Source: Actinoplanes sp. KI2
GTDB taxonomy: Bacteria > Actinomycetota > Actinomycetes > Mycobacteriales > Micromonosporaceae
Assembly (NCBI RefSeq): GCF_025630775.1
Contig: NZ_JAOSZE010000025.1
Coordinates: 1-64,000 of the forward strand
Direction: 5' to 3'
DNA: 64,000 bases
Part shown: piece by piece, positions 7,040-15,727 of the stretch
Layout: the number at the start of each line of letters is the position of its first letter
How positions within the stretch are numbered: position 1 is the stretch's first letter
Notes under the pieces: generated by a model
Databases searched by the model: none
The model's input: the letters and a program-made list of their open reading frames with translations, nothing else
Told to the model about the DNA's origin: nothing
Program-made: the position numbers and the translations under genes

Positions 7040-8751
7040 TGCCGCACCGCACGGGCCGGCCGCCGCGGCGGTGCCGACACCGGCATCACTTCGGTGGCGA
7101 TCCGGGCGCAGAGCATCGCGGCCCAGACGTGCGGCGTGGCCGGCTTGCCGTCGAGCGAGTAGATCGGCAGGTCGAGCCCGAGCACCGAGCCGGGGTCGGT
7201 GGTGATCTCCACACCGTGCACGACGAGCGCCTCGACCTCACCGAGGATCCGCAGGTGGCGGGCCGTGTCGGCGGTCTTGCGGGTGGCGTCCACGACCGCC
7301 CAGACCGCGGTGGCTCCGATCGCGTCGCACATGTCGTTGACCCAGAGCGGGTCGGTGCCGCCCACCGGCGCGTCCATCACCACGACCCACGCCTGCTCCG
7401 CGTTGTGCAGCTTCTCCGCCCGGGACTCGGCGCCCTCGCGGGTGGAGATCAGCCGGGAGGCGTGCAGCCCGGTGCCGGCGGTCGACTCGGCCGCGAGCAG
7501 CAAGTGGTTCTCCGGCACGCCGATCTGGTCGAGCAGATGCCGGCCGATGGTCACGCCGAGGTTGAGGTCCCCGGCGAGCACCAGGATCTCGCCCGGCCCG
7601 TCCGGGATGCCGGGCGCCGGCGGCCGCGCCGCGAGCACGCTGAGCACGCCCGCGTAGGTGTCGGCGCCGGTGATCTGCCGGGCCATCGCCTCCGGCACGC
7701 CGACCGACATGAGATTGCGGACCACCGGCTCGTTGTCCGGCGTCGGTGCCGCGTGCGCCGGCGAGGCGGACATCGGCTTCAGCGGCTGGGCCAACAGCGT
7801 GGACTCGGCCAACGGCGTGGGTTCGGCCAGCCGCGTGGACTCGGCGAACATCGGGGGCGCGGCCAACGGTGCGGACGCCGGTGCGGGCGCAGGCGCGGGC
7901 GCGGGCGCGGGCGCTCCCATGGGCGCGGGCGCGGCCAACGGCGCGGACGCCTGCGCGGCGAACGGCGGAGGCGCGGGCGCGGTGAACGGCGCGGGCGCGG
8001 TGAACGGCGCGGGCGCGTCCGCCGCCAGCTCGGTCTCCGGGACCGCGATGGGCGCGTCCTCCTCGACCTCGAGGTCCCCGGCCAGCCCGCCGATCCGCTC
8101 GGCGAGGCTGGGCATGGGGGCCTTCGGTGGCGTGTTCACCGGCGTCTCGGTGGCCACGGCGGGACGGAACGGACGGACCGTCGGAGTGTCCTCGCCCCGC
8201 AGCGGCGTCGTGACCGGCGGCGGCGGGGTCCGCTCGATGCCGGGCTCGGCGTGCGTCTCCAAGCCCGCCATCAGCTCGGCGAACGCCGCGCTGGTGTCGC
8301 GCACACCGGCACCCCGGCTGACGTCGGCATCCGGAAACGCCGTCTCCGGCGGCCGGGCCTCGGCCGTGCGCCACGGCGGGTCGGCCTGCTGGGCCTGGGC
8401 CGCCGGCCGGGAGAACGTGGTCTCACCGGGCTGCGCGGCGCCGGCGGGGGCGGGCGCGGCCATGCGGGCCGGCGGATCCATCCGATCCTGGGACTCAGTC
8501 TGCTCCAGCAACCGCTCCAGCGAGTGACCGTTCTCCCCGGTCGTCGCGCGTTTCGCCAGGTCAGCCCGATCCTCGTTGGGGTCCGGCACCTCCACGGAAA
8601 GCTCGTAATGCTGCTTCGCGAAGAAGCCACCGACACCACCGCTGCGGACCTTGTCGGCGGAGATGATCCGGACACCGGAGCCGTACTCATCGCGGACCTG
8701 AGCCAGCAAAGGCTCGATGGCCGGTCCCTCAAGCAGCACCCGCGTAGGCAC
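7036..8751 (-). CDS. FlhF-like protein with a degenerate GTPase domain
   Basis: A 571-residue protein directly after flhA, overlapping it by 23 bases, with a GTG start. Residues 1-55 resemble the FlhF N-terminus (MPTRVLLEGPAIEPLLAQV, then VRIISADKV). A long Pro/Ala-rich linker follows (about 90-350), partly encoded by GGCGCG-type repeats. Residues about 385-571 look like an SRP-type G domain: strand EILVLAG, then VVVMDAP where FlhF has its DTAG box, then AVVDATRKTADTARHL. The expected P-loop GxxGxGKTT is replaced by GDLNLGVTIG, so nucleotide binding is doubtful. FlhF normally sets flagellar position and number. Function here is inferred from context and fold resemblance. Confidence 0.65.
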   Translation of the reverse strand: MPTRVLLEGPAIEPLLAQVRDEYGSGVRIISADKVRSGGVGGFFAKQHYELSVEVPDPNEDRADLAKRATTGENGHSLERLLEQTESQDRMDPPARMAAPAPAGAAQPGETTFSRPAAQAQQADPPWRTAEARPPETAFPDADVSRGAGVRDTSAAFAELMAGLETHAEPGIERTPPPPVTTPLRGEDTPTVRPFRPAVATETPVNTPPKAPMPSLAERIGGLAGDLEVEEDAPIAVPETELAADAPAPFTAPAPFTAPAPPPFAAQASAPLAAPAPMGAPAPAPAPAPAPASAPLAAPPMFAESTRLAEPTPLAESTLLAQPLKPMSASPAHAAPTPDNEPVVRNLMSVGVPEAMARQITGADTYAGVLSVLAARPPAPGIPDGPGEILVLAGDLNLGVTIGRHLLDQIGVPENHLLLAAESTAGTGLHASRLISTREGAESRAEKLHNAEQAWVVVMDAPVGGTDPLWVNDMCDAIGATAVWAVVDATRKTADTARHLRILGEVEALVVHGVEITTDPGSVLGLDLPIYSLDGKPATPHVWAAMLCARIATEVMPVSAPPRRPARAVRQ

Positions 8752-10771
8752 CGTTCACCACCCCAATCGTCTCGATCTGTGCTGTGGAACCAGAGATTTC
8801 GCCGTACGACAGCACCTGCACCCGGCGCGAGCCGGCGCGCAGCAGTCGCATCAGTGGCAGCCGCAGCTGTGGCGAGCAGGCGAGCACGGGCGAGAGCCCC
8901 TGCTGCTCTGCCGTCTCGACCAGGCGAGCGGCCTCGGTGACGATCGCCTCGGCACGCATACCGTCGATCGCCATGAAGGCACCGACCTCGCTCGGCCGTA
9001 ACGATTCGAGCAGTTGCTGCTCGAGCATCGGATCGAGGGTGATCACCGTCAGCTTGCCGTCGGTCACGTACTGGGCGGCGATGGCCGGGCCGAGTGCGGC
9101 GCGGGCCGCCTCGACCAGGCCGTCGTGGTCGGCGGAGATCTTCGCTCGCAGGCTGAGCGCCTCGAAGATTCGGACCAGGTCGCGAATGGGCACGCCCTCG
9201 TCCAGCATGGCCTGCAGGACCTTCTGGATCTGGCCGAGGCTGAGCAGCCCCGGGGTCAGCTCCTCCACGACGACCGGATGGGTGCGCTTGACCACCTCGG
9301 TCAGCGCCCGGACGTCCTCGCGTCCGAGCAGCCGGCTCGCGTTGCTGCGAACCACCTCGGCCAGGTGCGTGATGATCACGCTGGCTCGGTCCACCACCGT
9401 GGCTCCGGAGAGCTCGGCCTGGTAGTGCAGCTCGGCGGGCACCCACTTGCCGGGCAGGCCGAAGACCGGTTCGACCCCGGCGCGGCCGGGCAGCCCCTGC
9501 AGGCCCTCGCCGATCGCGAGCACCGTGCCGGGCGGAGCCTCGCCGGTGCCGGCGTCCACCCCGGAGATCCGGATCGCGTACGAGGAGAGCGGCAGGTCGA
9601 GATCGTCGCGGGTCCGCACGGGCGGCATGATCACGCCGAGCTCCATCGCCATCTTGCGACGCAGGGCGCGCACCCGGTCGAGCAGGTCCCCGCTGCTCGC
9701 GTCGACGAGGTCGACGAGGTCCGGGGAGAGGGCGAGCTCGAGCGGGTCGACCCGCATCTCGCCGAGAAGTTGTTCCGGGGAGTCCGGCGCCGGCATGTCG
9801 ACCGCCTCGGTGACCGCCGCCTCGGATTCGGGCACCGGGTCCTTGAGCCGCTGCGCGATCAGCAGGACGGCCGCGCCGACGACCAGAAACGGGATCTTGG
9901 GCAGGCCCGGGATGACGCAGAGGGCGAGCGCGGCGCCGCCGCCGATCCGCAGCGCCAGCTTGTTCTGGCTGAGCTGAGCGGTCACGCTGGCGCCCATGTC
10001 GCCGGAGGTGGCCGAGCGGGTCACGATCAGACCGGTGGCGACCGACAGGAGCAGCGCGGGCACCTGCGAGACCAGGCCGTCGCCGACGCTGAGCAGGCTG
10101 TACTGGTTCATCGCGTCGGTGGCCGACAGGCCCTTCTGCATGATGCCGACCGCGAAACCGCCGATCAGGTTGATCAGGGTGATGATGATGGCCGCGATCG
10201 CGTCGCCCTTGACGAACTTCGAGCCGCCGTCCATGGCGCCGTAGAAGTCGGCCTCGGAGGCCACCTCGGCGCGGCGGGTCTTGGCCTCGGCCTCGTCGAT
10301 CAGGCCGGCGTTGAGGTCGGCGTCGATGGCCATCTGCTTGCCGGGCATCGCGTCGAGGGTGAACCGGGCGCCGACCTCGGCGACCCGCTCGGCGCCCTTG
10401 GTGACCACGACCATCTGGACGATCACCAGGATCATGAAGATCACCAGGCCGATGACCAGGTTGCCACCGACCACGAAGCTGCCGAACGCGTGGATCACCT
10501 TGCCGGCGTCGCCGTCGCGCAGCACCAGCCGGGTGGCGCTGATGTTGAGCGCGAGCCGGAACAGGGTGGCGACCAGAAGCAGCGCCGGGAAGACCGAGAA
10601 GTCGAGCGGCCGCTGGACGAACATGCTGGTCAGGAGAATGAGCAGGGCGCCGGTGATGTTGAGCGCGATCAGCATGTCCAGCAGGAAGGTCGGCAACGGG
10701 ACGACCATCATGATGATGATGCCGATGACCCCGATGGGTACGGCAAGCCGGCTGATGTTGCGGTTCTTCAC
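8729..10771 (-). CDS. flhA: FlhA, flagellar export gate protein
   Basis: A 680-residue protein of normal FlhA length. The N-terminal half holds the membrane domain with the highly conserved LLVATLFRLALNISATRLVL and the cytoplasmic FHIPEP-type segment (GARFTLDAMPGKQMAIDADL). The C-terminal half is the cytoplasmic nonamer-forming domain. FlhA converts the proton motive force into export and binds chaperone-substrate complexes. The start is GTG with GGAAGG upstream. A 92-base gap separates it from flhB, the largest gap in the fliM-flhA series, and may hold a promoter that I could not identify. Confidence 0.97.
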   Translation of the reverse strand: MKNRNISRLAVPIGVIGIIIMMVVPLPTFLLDMLIALNITGALLILLTSMFVQRPLDFSVFPALLLVATLFRLALNISATRLVLRDGDAGKVIHAFGSFVVGGNLVIGLVIFMILVIVQMVVVTKGAERVAEVGARFTLDAMPGKQMAIDADLNAGLIDEAEAKTRRAEVASEADFYGAMDGGSKFVKGDAIAAIIITLINLIGGFAVGIMQKGLSATDAMNQYSLLSVGDGLVSQVPALLLSVATGLIVTRSATSGDMGASVTAQLSQNKLALRIGGGAALALCVIPGLPKIPFLVVGAAVLLIAQRLKDPVPESEAAVTEAVDMPAPDSPEQLLGEMRVDPLELALSPDLVDLVDASSGDLLDRVRALRRKMAMELGVIMPPVRTRDDLDLPLSSYAIRISGVDAGTGEAPPGTVLAIGEGLQGLPGRAGVEPVFGLPGKWVPAELHYQAELSGATVVDRASVIITHLAEVVRSNASRLLGREDVRALTEVVKRTHPVVVEELTPGLLSLGQIQKVLQAMLDEGVPIRDLVRIFEALSLRAKISADHDGLVEAARAALGPAIAAQYVTDGKLTVITLDPMLEQQLLESLRPSEVGAFMAIDGMRAEAIVTEAARLVETAEQQGLSPVLACSPQLRLPLMRLLRAGSRRVQVLSYGEISGSTAQIETIGVVNGAYAGAA

Positions 10772-10863
10772 GGCACCTTCCCGAGACCAGGGTGAGGCTC
10801 ACCCATCAGCCAGATCTTCCCTCGTTCGAGGTACGCATGTGAGGAAATCTCCTAAATTTTCGG

Positions 10864-11955
10864 TTATGCGGCTGCTGGGGCGGAGTGAGGGCTGCGGTGC
10901 AGACCAGCAGCAGAGCCACGTGCTTTGAGACTCATCACGAACGCCAGCACCTTTGCCACCGCGCCGTAGAACTCCGCGGGGATCTCGGCGCCCACCTCAC
11001 AGCCGCCGTGCAGGGCCCGGGCCAGCGGCACGTCCTGCACCATCGGGACCCGGTGCTCGGCGGCCAGTTCACGGATCTTGGTGGCCACCGGGCCCTGCCC
11101 CTTGGCCACCACCCGGGGCGCGCCCTTGGTCGGCTCGTACCGCAGCGCCACCGCCACATGCGTCGGGTTGACCAGCACCACATCCGCGGTCGGCACGTCG
11201 GCCATCTGCCGGTTGCGGGCCATCGCCATCTGCCGGGACCGGATCTGCGCCTTGACCAGCGGGTCACCCTCGCTGTTCTTGTTCTCCTGCTTGACCTCCT
11301 CCTTGGTCATCCGCAGCTGCTTGTTGGTACGCCGGCGCACCACGAAGTAGTCGGCGGCCGCCATCACGATGCCGGCCGCGGCGGCGGCCCGGATCAACCC
11401 GAGCACGGCGTCCTTGACCGTGGACAGCAGCGCGGACAGCGGCAGTTGGCCGGCCGTCATCAGGGTGGGCACGACGTCCTTGGTCGTGGTGTACAGCACG
11501 GCGGCCAGCACCGAGGTCTTGACCAGCGCCTTGACCGTCTCCCAGAGCGCCTGCGGCCCGAACATCTTCTTGATCCCGGGCAGCGGGTTGAGCCGGCTGA
11601 ACTTCGGGATGAACAGCTTGGTGGCCACCCGGATACCGCCCTGCGCGCCGGCCGACGCGATGCCGACCGCCGCCATCGTCCCGGCCAGCGGCAGCACCGC
11701 CCAGGCCACGCCAAGCCCGGCGTCCTTGAGCATGTGCATCGCCACGCTCGGATCGGGGTTCTCGATCACCCCGGGGACCTTCGCCATCAGGTCGCGGGCA
11801 TGGTCGATCGCGGCGCTCAGCGTCCGGGGCAGCATGATGCTCGCCGCCAGCATGCCGAACCACGCGCCGATGTCCTGGCTGCGACCGATCTGACCTTCCC
11901 GCTTGGCCTTCTTCAGCCGCTGTTGAGTCGGTTGTTCGGTCTTCTCGCCCGCCAT
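10864..11955 (-). CDS. flhB: FlhB, export-gate substrate-specificity switch
   Basis: A 363-residue protein starting at ATG with GGGGGAGG upstream. It has four membrane segments in residues about 30-215, then a cytoplasmic domain with the self-cleavage motif NPTH at residues 263-266 (VVLVNPTHVAVALRY). Cleavage there switches export from rod/hook to filament proteins, under FliK control. The opening residues EKTEQPTQQRLKKAKREGQ are typical. It follows fliR after 15 bases. Nothing is missing, so the switch step should work as in other bacteria. Confidence 0.97.
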   Translation of the reverse strand: MAGEKTEQPTQQRLKKAKREGQIGRSQDIGAWFGMLAASIMLPRTLSAAIDHARDLMAKVPGVIENPDPSVAMHMLKDAGLGVAWAVLPLAGTMAAVGIASAGAQGGIRVATKLFIPKFSRLNPLPGIKKMFGPQALWETVKALVKTSVLAAVLYTTTKDVVPTLMTAGQLPLSALLSTVKDAVLGLIRAAAAAGIVMAAADYFVVRRRTNKQLRMTKEEVKQENKNSEGDPLVKAQIRSRQMAMARNRQMADVPTADVVLVNPTHVAVALRYEPTKGAPRVVAKGQGPVATKIRELAAEHRVPMVQDVPLARALHGGCEVGAEIPAEFYGAVAKVLAFVMSLKARGSAAGLHRSPHSAPAAA

Positions 11956-11970
11956 CGGTCACCTCCCCCG

Positions 11971-12735
11971 TCAGCCGCCGGTCAGCTTGAGCACCGCGGC
12001 CACCGAGCGCTCGACCAGCGTCTCGATCACCGCCGGCAGGGTGGTGACGGCGATCCCGGAGAGGACCAGCAGCAGGAAGATCTTGGCGGGGAACCCGAGC
12101 TGGAACGCGTTGAGCGCGGGTGCTACCCGGTTGAGCAGGCCGAACGCCACATCGGTGAGGAACAGGACGACCACCAGCGGGCCGGCGATCTGCAGCGCCG
12201 CCAGAAACATCTCGCCCACCCCCTTGATCAGCAGTTGGCCGAAGGTGGCGAGGTTGAAGCTGGCGTTCAGCGGCAGCGTCTGGAACGACTTGAGGAACCC
12301 GTGCAGGATCAGCAGGTGGCCGTTGGTGGCGAACAGGATGGTCATCGCGATCAGGTTGTAGAACCGGCCGAACACCGAGCTCTGGTTCTGCGACATCGGG
12401 TCGTACGCCATCGACAGGGTGAAGCCGCCGAACAGGTCGAGCATGTCGCCGGCCGCCTGCAACGCCGCGAACAGCAGCCCGGTGATGAAGCCGAGCCCGG
12501 CTCCCACGAAGACCTGCAGCACCGCGCAGGCGATGATGTCCCAGGTCTCCAGCGACGGGACCGACCCCCGCAGGTACGGCAGCATCGGCAGGGTGAGCCC
12601 GATCGACAGCAGGGCCTTGACCGTGCCGGGGATGTTCCGCGCGCTGAACGGCGGGGCGAGCATCATCCAGGCTCCGGTGCGGGCGGCGCCGAGCATGACC
12701 GCCAGCAGATCCGCGATCAGGACGTTCCAGTTCAT
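11971..12735 (-). CDS. fliR: FliR, flagellar export gate protein
   Basis: A 254-residue membrane protein starting at the ATG that overlaps the fliP stop (ATGA). Several hydrophobic segments and the segments GLGFITGLLFAALQAAGD and LLNRVAPALNAFQLGFPAK are typical of FliR. With FliP and FliQ it builds the helical core channel of the export gate. In most genomes fliQ lies between fliP and fliR; here the two genes overlap and leave no room for it. Longer versions of the frame run into fliP and have no ribosome binding site. Confidence 0.95.
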   Translation of the reverse strand: MNWNVLIADLLAVMLGAARTGAWMMLAPPFSARNIPGTVKALLSIGLTLPMLPYLRGSVPSLETWDIIACAVLQVFVGAGLGFITGLLFAALQAAGDMLDLFGGFTLSMAYDPMSQNQSSVFGRFYNLIAMTILFATNGHLLILHGFLKSFQTLPLNASFNLATFGQLLIKGVGEMFLAALQIAGPLVVVLFLTDVAFGLLNRVAPALNAFQLGFPAKIFLLLVLSGIAVTTLPAVIETLVERSVAAVLKLTGG

Positions 12736-13559
12736 TTGTACGATGCCACCAGCGCCGTGAGGATCAACCCCCAACCGTTGACCAGCACGAAGAGCAGCAG
12801 CTTGAACGGCAGGGAGATGGTCACCGGGGGCAGCATCATCATGCCCAGCGACATGAGGGACGCGGAGACCACCATGTCGATCAGCAGGAACGGGATGAAG
12901 ATGACGAAGCCGATGATGAACGCCGCCCGCAGCTCGGACAGGACGAACGCCGGGATCAGCGTGGTCAGCTCGACATCGTCCTTGTTCGCCGGCTTAGGCT
13001 GGCCGGACAGCTTGATCATCAGGGCGACCTCGTCCTCGCGGGTCGTCTTCCACATGAAGTCGCGCAGCGGCTCGACACCGTCGTGGAACGCCTGCGACTG
13101 GGTCTTCTCCCCCTTCAGGTAGGGCTGGACGCCCTGCTGGTTCATGGCGGAGAGGGTCGGGCTCATGATGAACAGGGTCAGGAACAGCGCCAGCCCGGCG
13201 AGCACCTGGTTGGGCGGCATGCTGGTCAGGCCCAGCGCGTTGCGGGTGATCCCGAGCACCATGAAGATCTTGGTGAACGACGTGCACAGCAGCAGCAGGG
13301 ACGGCGCCACCGAGAGCACGGTGATGCCCAGGATGATGACCAGCGAGGTGGGCGGCTTGGTGCCGTCCGGGTTGGTCCCGTTGATGTTGAGATCGATGCT
13401 GGGCGCGGTCGGTTTGACCGGTGGTGTCGGGGAGGGCGCGCGATCCGGCAGGGCCACCGCCACCGGCGCGTTGCCGGGCTCGGCGGCGGCCGCACCCGGC
13501 AGCAGCACCAACGCCAGGCCGATGCTCGCCAGCAGGAGAAGGATCGCGCGTCGCATCAT
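12732..13559 (-). CDS. fliP: FliP, flagellar export gate protein
   Basis: A 275-residue protein starting at the double ATG that overlaps the fliO stop. It has a cleavable-looking signal (MMRRAILLLLASIGLALVL, then AAAAEP), a Pro-rich periplasmic stretch, and the conserved core with TSFTKIFMVLGITRNALG and the C-terminal MVVSASLMSLGMMMLPP. Five FliP subunits form the central export channel with FliR. A much longer open frame continues upstream through fliO, but it shows no coding character. Length is normal for a signal-bearing FliP. Confidence 0.96.
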   Translation of the reverse strand: MMRRAILLLLASIGLALVLLPGAAAAEPGNAPVAVALPDRAPSPTPPVKPTAPSIDLNINGTNPDGTKPPTSLVIILGITVLSVAPSLLLLCTSFTKIFMVLGITRNALGLTSMPPNQVLAGLALFLTLFIMSPTLSAMNQQGVQPYLKGEKTQSQAFHDGVEPLRDFMWKTTREDEVALMIKLSGQPKPANKDDVELTTLIPAFVLSELRAAFIIGFVIFIPFLLIDMVVSASLMSLGMMMLPPVTISLPFKLLLFVLVNGWGLILTALVASYK

Positions 13560-13921
13560 TGCCTCGATGTCCGATCGCGAAGGTAGTCCAGGAACTTCCG
13601 GTTCGCGCGGACGGTGGCCGCCGGATGTGCGCCGGGCAGGTCGACGTTGTCGCGCCGTTCGGCCGGCGGCTCGAAGTCGGCCAGCTCGGCCTCGCCGAGA
13701 AGGCTGACGTGCTGGTCGGTGACCCCGAGGATCATCGCCCGGTCGGCCACCTTGACCACGGTGACCGTGGCCCCGCGGGCCAGCTGCTGCCGATTCAGCA
13801 CCGCGAGACGGCCGTGCGCCCGGCCCACGCCCCCCGGTCGGCGTACCACCCGCGCCAGGGCCCACATCAGGCCGAGGACGACGAACAGCGAGAAGCCGAC
13901 CCGCAGGACGAGCTCGAACAA
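13556..13921 (-). CDS. fliO: FliO, flagellar export gate assembly protein
   Basis: A 121-residue protein. The start is TTG at 13921 with GGAGGGG eight bases upstream, overlapping the end of fliN; the only other frame-compatible codon upstream is a non-start GTA. One N-terminal membrane helix (FELVLRVGFSLFVVLGLMWAL) is followed by a small cytoplasmic domain with the FliO pattern GRLAVLNRQQLARGATVTVV and ILGVTDQHVSLL. FliO helps the FliP ring assemble. It sits between fliN and fliP with an overlapping junction at each end. Confidence 0.88.
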   Translation of the reverse strand: MFELVLRVGFSLFVVLGLMWALARVVRRPGGVGRAHGRLAVLNRQQLARGATVTVVKVADRAMILGVTDQHVSLLGEAELADFEPPAERRDNVDLPGAHPAATVRANRKFLDYLRDRTSRQ

Positions 13922-13926
13922 GGCCG

Positions 13927-14676
13927 TTACCCCTCCGCACCCGGCGCGACGATCTCGGTGATCCGGATGCCGAAGTTCTCGTCCACCACGACCACCTCGC
14001 CGCGGGCGATCAGCCGGCCGTTGACCAGCAGGTCGGCCGGGCTGCCGGCGGCCCGGTCCAGCTCGACGACGGCGCCGGGGGTGAGCGAGAGCAGCTCCCG
14101 CACGCTCATCCGGGTGCGGCCCAGCTCGGCGGAGACCTCCATCTCGACGTCGTGCAGCATGTCGAGGCCGCCGCGGCGCGCGGCCGGCGCCTTGCCCGGC
14201 TGGGCCACGTCGATCTGACCGGGCTCCTCGCTCGGCCACGGGCTCAGCGCGAGCGCGACCACCGCGCGTGCCTCCTGGCCCTCGACCAGCGGTACGACCA
14301 CCGCGTTGTCCTTGGCGGCGAGCGCGCTCAGCGCGACCGGGGACTCCATGATCACCCCGGGGTCGAGAACCACCGGCCCGAAGACCCGGGCCGCCGCCTC
14401 CAGGGCCGGGCGGATCGCGGCGGTCAGGTCGAGCTCGCCGAGCGGGCTCGCCTTGAGCGCGTCCGCGAGATCCTGGCCAACCACCACGACGACCTCGCCG
14501 GTGGCCGCCCCGCTGAACTTGGCCGTGACCGCCGTCCCGCCGGGTAGGACGTCCGCGGTCGCGGCGACCGGCGCGCCGACGGCAAGCTCACGGCTGGTGG
14601 GCAGGACGGCGAGCGCGGCCCGGGCGGCGTTCCGGGCGAGCGTCAGCTGCGGCGCGGTGATGGTGAGCGCGGTCAT
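13927..14676 (-). CDS. fliN: FliN/FliY-type motor switch protein
   Basis: A 249-residue protein starting at the ATG in an ATGA overlap with fliM. The C-terminal 75 residues are a clear SpoA/FliN domain (DVEMEVSAELGRTRMSVREL, then PADLLVNGRLIARGEVVVVD). The first 165 residues form an extra alpha/beta domain absent from short FliN proteins, so the layout is that of FliY. The CheC-type phosphatase motifs of Bacillus FliY are not obvious, and there is no N-terminal CheY-binding peptide. It belongs to the C-ring with FliM and FliG. Confidence 0.92.
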   Translation of the reverse strand: MTALTITAPQLTLARNAARAALAVLPTSRELAVGAPVAATADVLPGGTAVTAKFSGAATGEVVVVVGQDLADALKASPLGELDLTAAIRPALEAAARVFGPVVLDPGVIMESPVALSALAAKDNAVVVPLVEGQEARAVVALALSPWPSEEPGQIDVAQPGKAPAARRGGLDMLHDVEMEVSAELGRTRMSVRELLSLTPGAVVELDRAAGSPADLLVNGRLIARGEVVVVDENFGIRITEIVAPGAEG

Positions 14677-15614
14677 AGGTGGCCTGACTCCTTGGACGAC
14701 TCGGGCGACGGCACCACGAGACACGCGAGCCGGGAACCCTGATTACCGGGAACTGCGTGAGCGAAAACGATCTCTTTGACGGTCACCTCGAGCGGCCGGC
14801 TGGTCGTGTGGGGCAGCGGCACGATGTCGCCGGGGCGCAGATCCACGATGTCATCGGCACGCATGCGAATGGGCTGAAATCGCACCGCAACGTCGATCGG
14901 CGCCGCGAAAAGTCCGGCCGTCAGATTGCGCCGGGCGAGGTCGCGGCTGGCCCGCTCGCTGTCGGTGAGCACCACCTGCTCGGCGCGGGACAGCACCGGC
15001 AGGATCATGTTGAACGGCATGCAGATGGTGGCCAGGCACTCCTCCGCGCCGATCTTCAGCTCGAAGGTGGCCACCACGCAGGCGTCGCCGGGCGCGTGCG
15101 CGCGTAGGAAGCTGGCGTTGTACTCGATCTCCCGCAGCCCCGGCGTGATGTCCACCAGCTGCTCGAAGCCGTACCGCAGCTCGCCCAGCATGCGCTCCAT
15201 GAGGCTGCGTAGCAGCGGCATCTCGACCTCGGTGAGCGGACGCTCCGGCTGGGGTCCGCCCGGCCCGCCGAGCATGTGGTCGATCGCGGCCATCACGGCC
15301 GAGGACGCCAGCTCCATCAGAGCCGTGCCGGGCAACGGGTCGAGGGTCACCACGGCGATCACCGTGGGGTTGGCCAGCGAGGCGGTGTACTCGTCGTAGT
15401 TAAGTTGCTCGATGGCCGCGAGCGTGAGGGTGCTGACCACGCGCAGCCGGGTGGTCAGCAGGGTGCCGCAACTGCGCGCGTACGTCTCGAAGGCGATCTG
15501 CAGCGTGCGGATGTGTTCTCGAGAGAGCTTGATCGGGCGGCGGAAGTCGTACGGCAACGGTCCGCCTTGGCCGCGACGCGACATCTTGCCCGGGGATCGT
15601 GTTGCGGAGGTCAC
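14673..15614 (-). CDS. fliM: FliM, motor switch protein without the N-terminal CheY-binding peptide
   Basis: A 313-residue protein with a GTG start. The middle domain shows the GGPGG-type loop followed by LTEVEMPLLRSLMERML, and the C-terminal SpoA domain ends in AVRFQPIRMRADDIVDLRPG. Normal FliM begins with LSQxEIDALL, which docks CheY-P; here the protein starts MTSATRSPGKMSRRGQGG and goes straight into PYDFRRPIKLSREHIRTLQ. A stop codon lies five codons upstream in frame, so a longer form is excluded. A FliA-type promoter ends eight bases before the GTG, implying a leaderless message. It starts the fliM-N-O-P-R-flhB-flhA series. Confidence 0.95.
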   Translation of the reverse strand: MTSATRSPGKMSRRGQGGPLPYDFRRPIKLSREHIRTLQIAFETYARSCGTLLTTRLRVVSTLTLAAIEQLNYDEYTASLANPTVIAVVTLDPLPGTALMELASSAVMAAIDHMLGGPGGPQPERPLTEVEMPLLRSLMERMLGELRYGFEQLVDITPGLREIEYNASFLRAHAPGDACVVATFELKIGAEECLATICMPFNMILPVLSRAEQVVLTDSERASRDLARRNLTAGLFAAPIDVAVRFQPIRMRADDIVDLRPGDIVPLPHTTSRPLEVTVKEIVFAHAVPGNQGSRLACLVVPSPESSKESGHL

Positions 15615-15621
15615 GACGTCC

Positions 15622-15649
15622 CCATCGGCTCATTTCCGGTGGCGCTGAG
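15622..15649 (-). promoter_or_regulatory. FliA-type promoter of fliM
   Basis: On the minus strand: CTCA (15649-15646), 16 bases, GCCGATGG (15629-15622). It has the same form as the flbD promoter and agrees with the CTCA-N15-17-GCCGA consensus I recall for Actinoplanes FliA factors. A terminator-like hairpin lies just upstream, so fliM begins a new transcript. Confidence 0.7.
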
Positions 15650-15681
15650 CGCGAGGGCCGTTTTTGGCGGAAGATCGGTGA

Positions 15682-15713
15682 ATGGGTGGGTTCACCGAAA
15701 TGAACCCACCCAT
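15682..15713 (-). terminator. Hairpin after fliL
   Basis: ATGGGTGGGTTCA, six-base loop, TGAACCCACCCAT: a perfect 13-bp stem, 14 bases after the fliL stop. There is no immediate T-tract. It separates flbD-motA-motB-fliL from fliM. Confidence 0.7.
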
Positions 15714-15727
15714 CCTCGTTGTCCGGA

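Noticed and set aside
12732..13940. A 402-codon version of FliP
   Set aside because: The first 127 codons are out-of-frame fliO sequence; a signal peptide and ATGA overlap mark the start at 13559.
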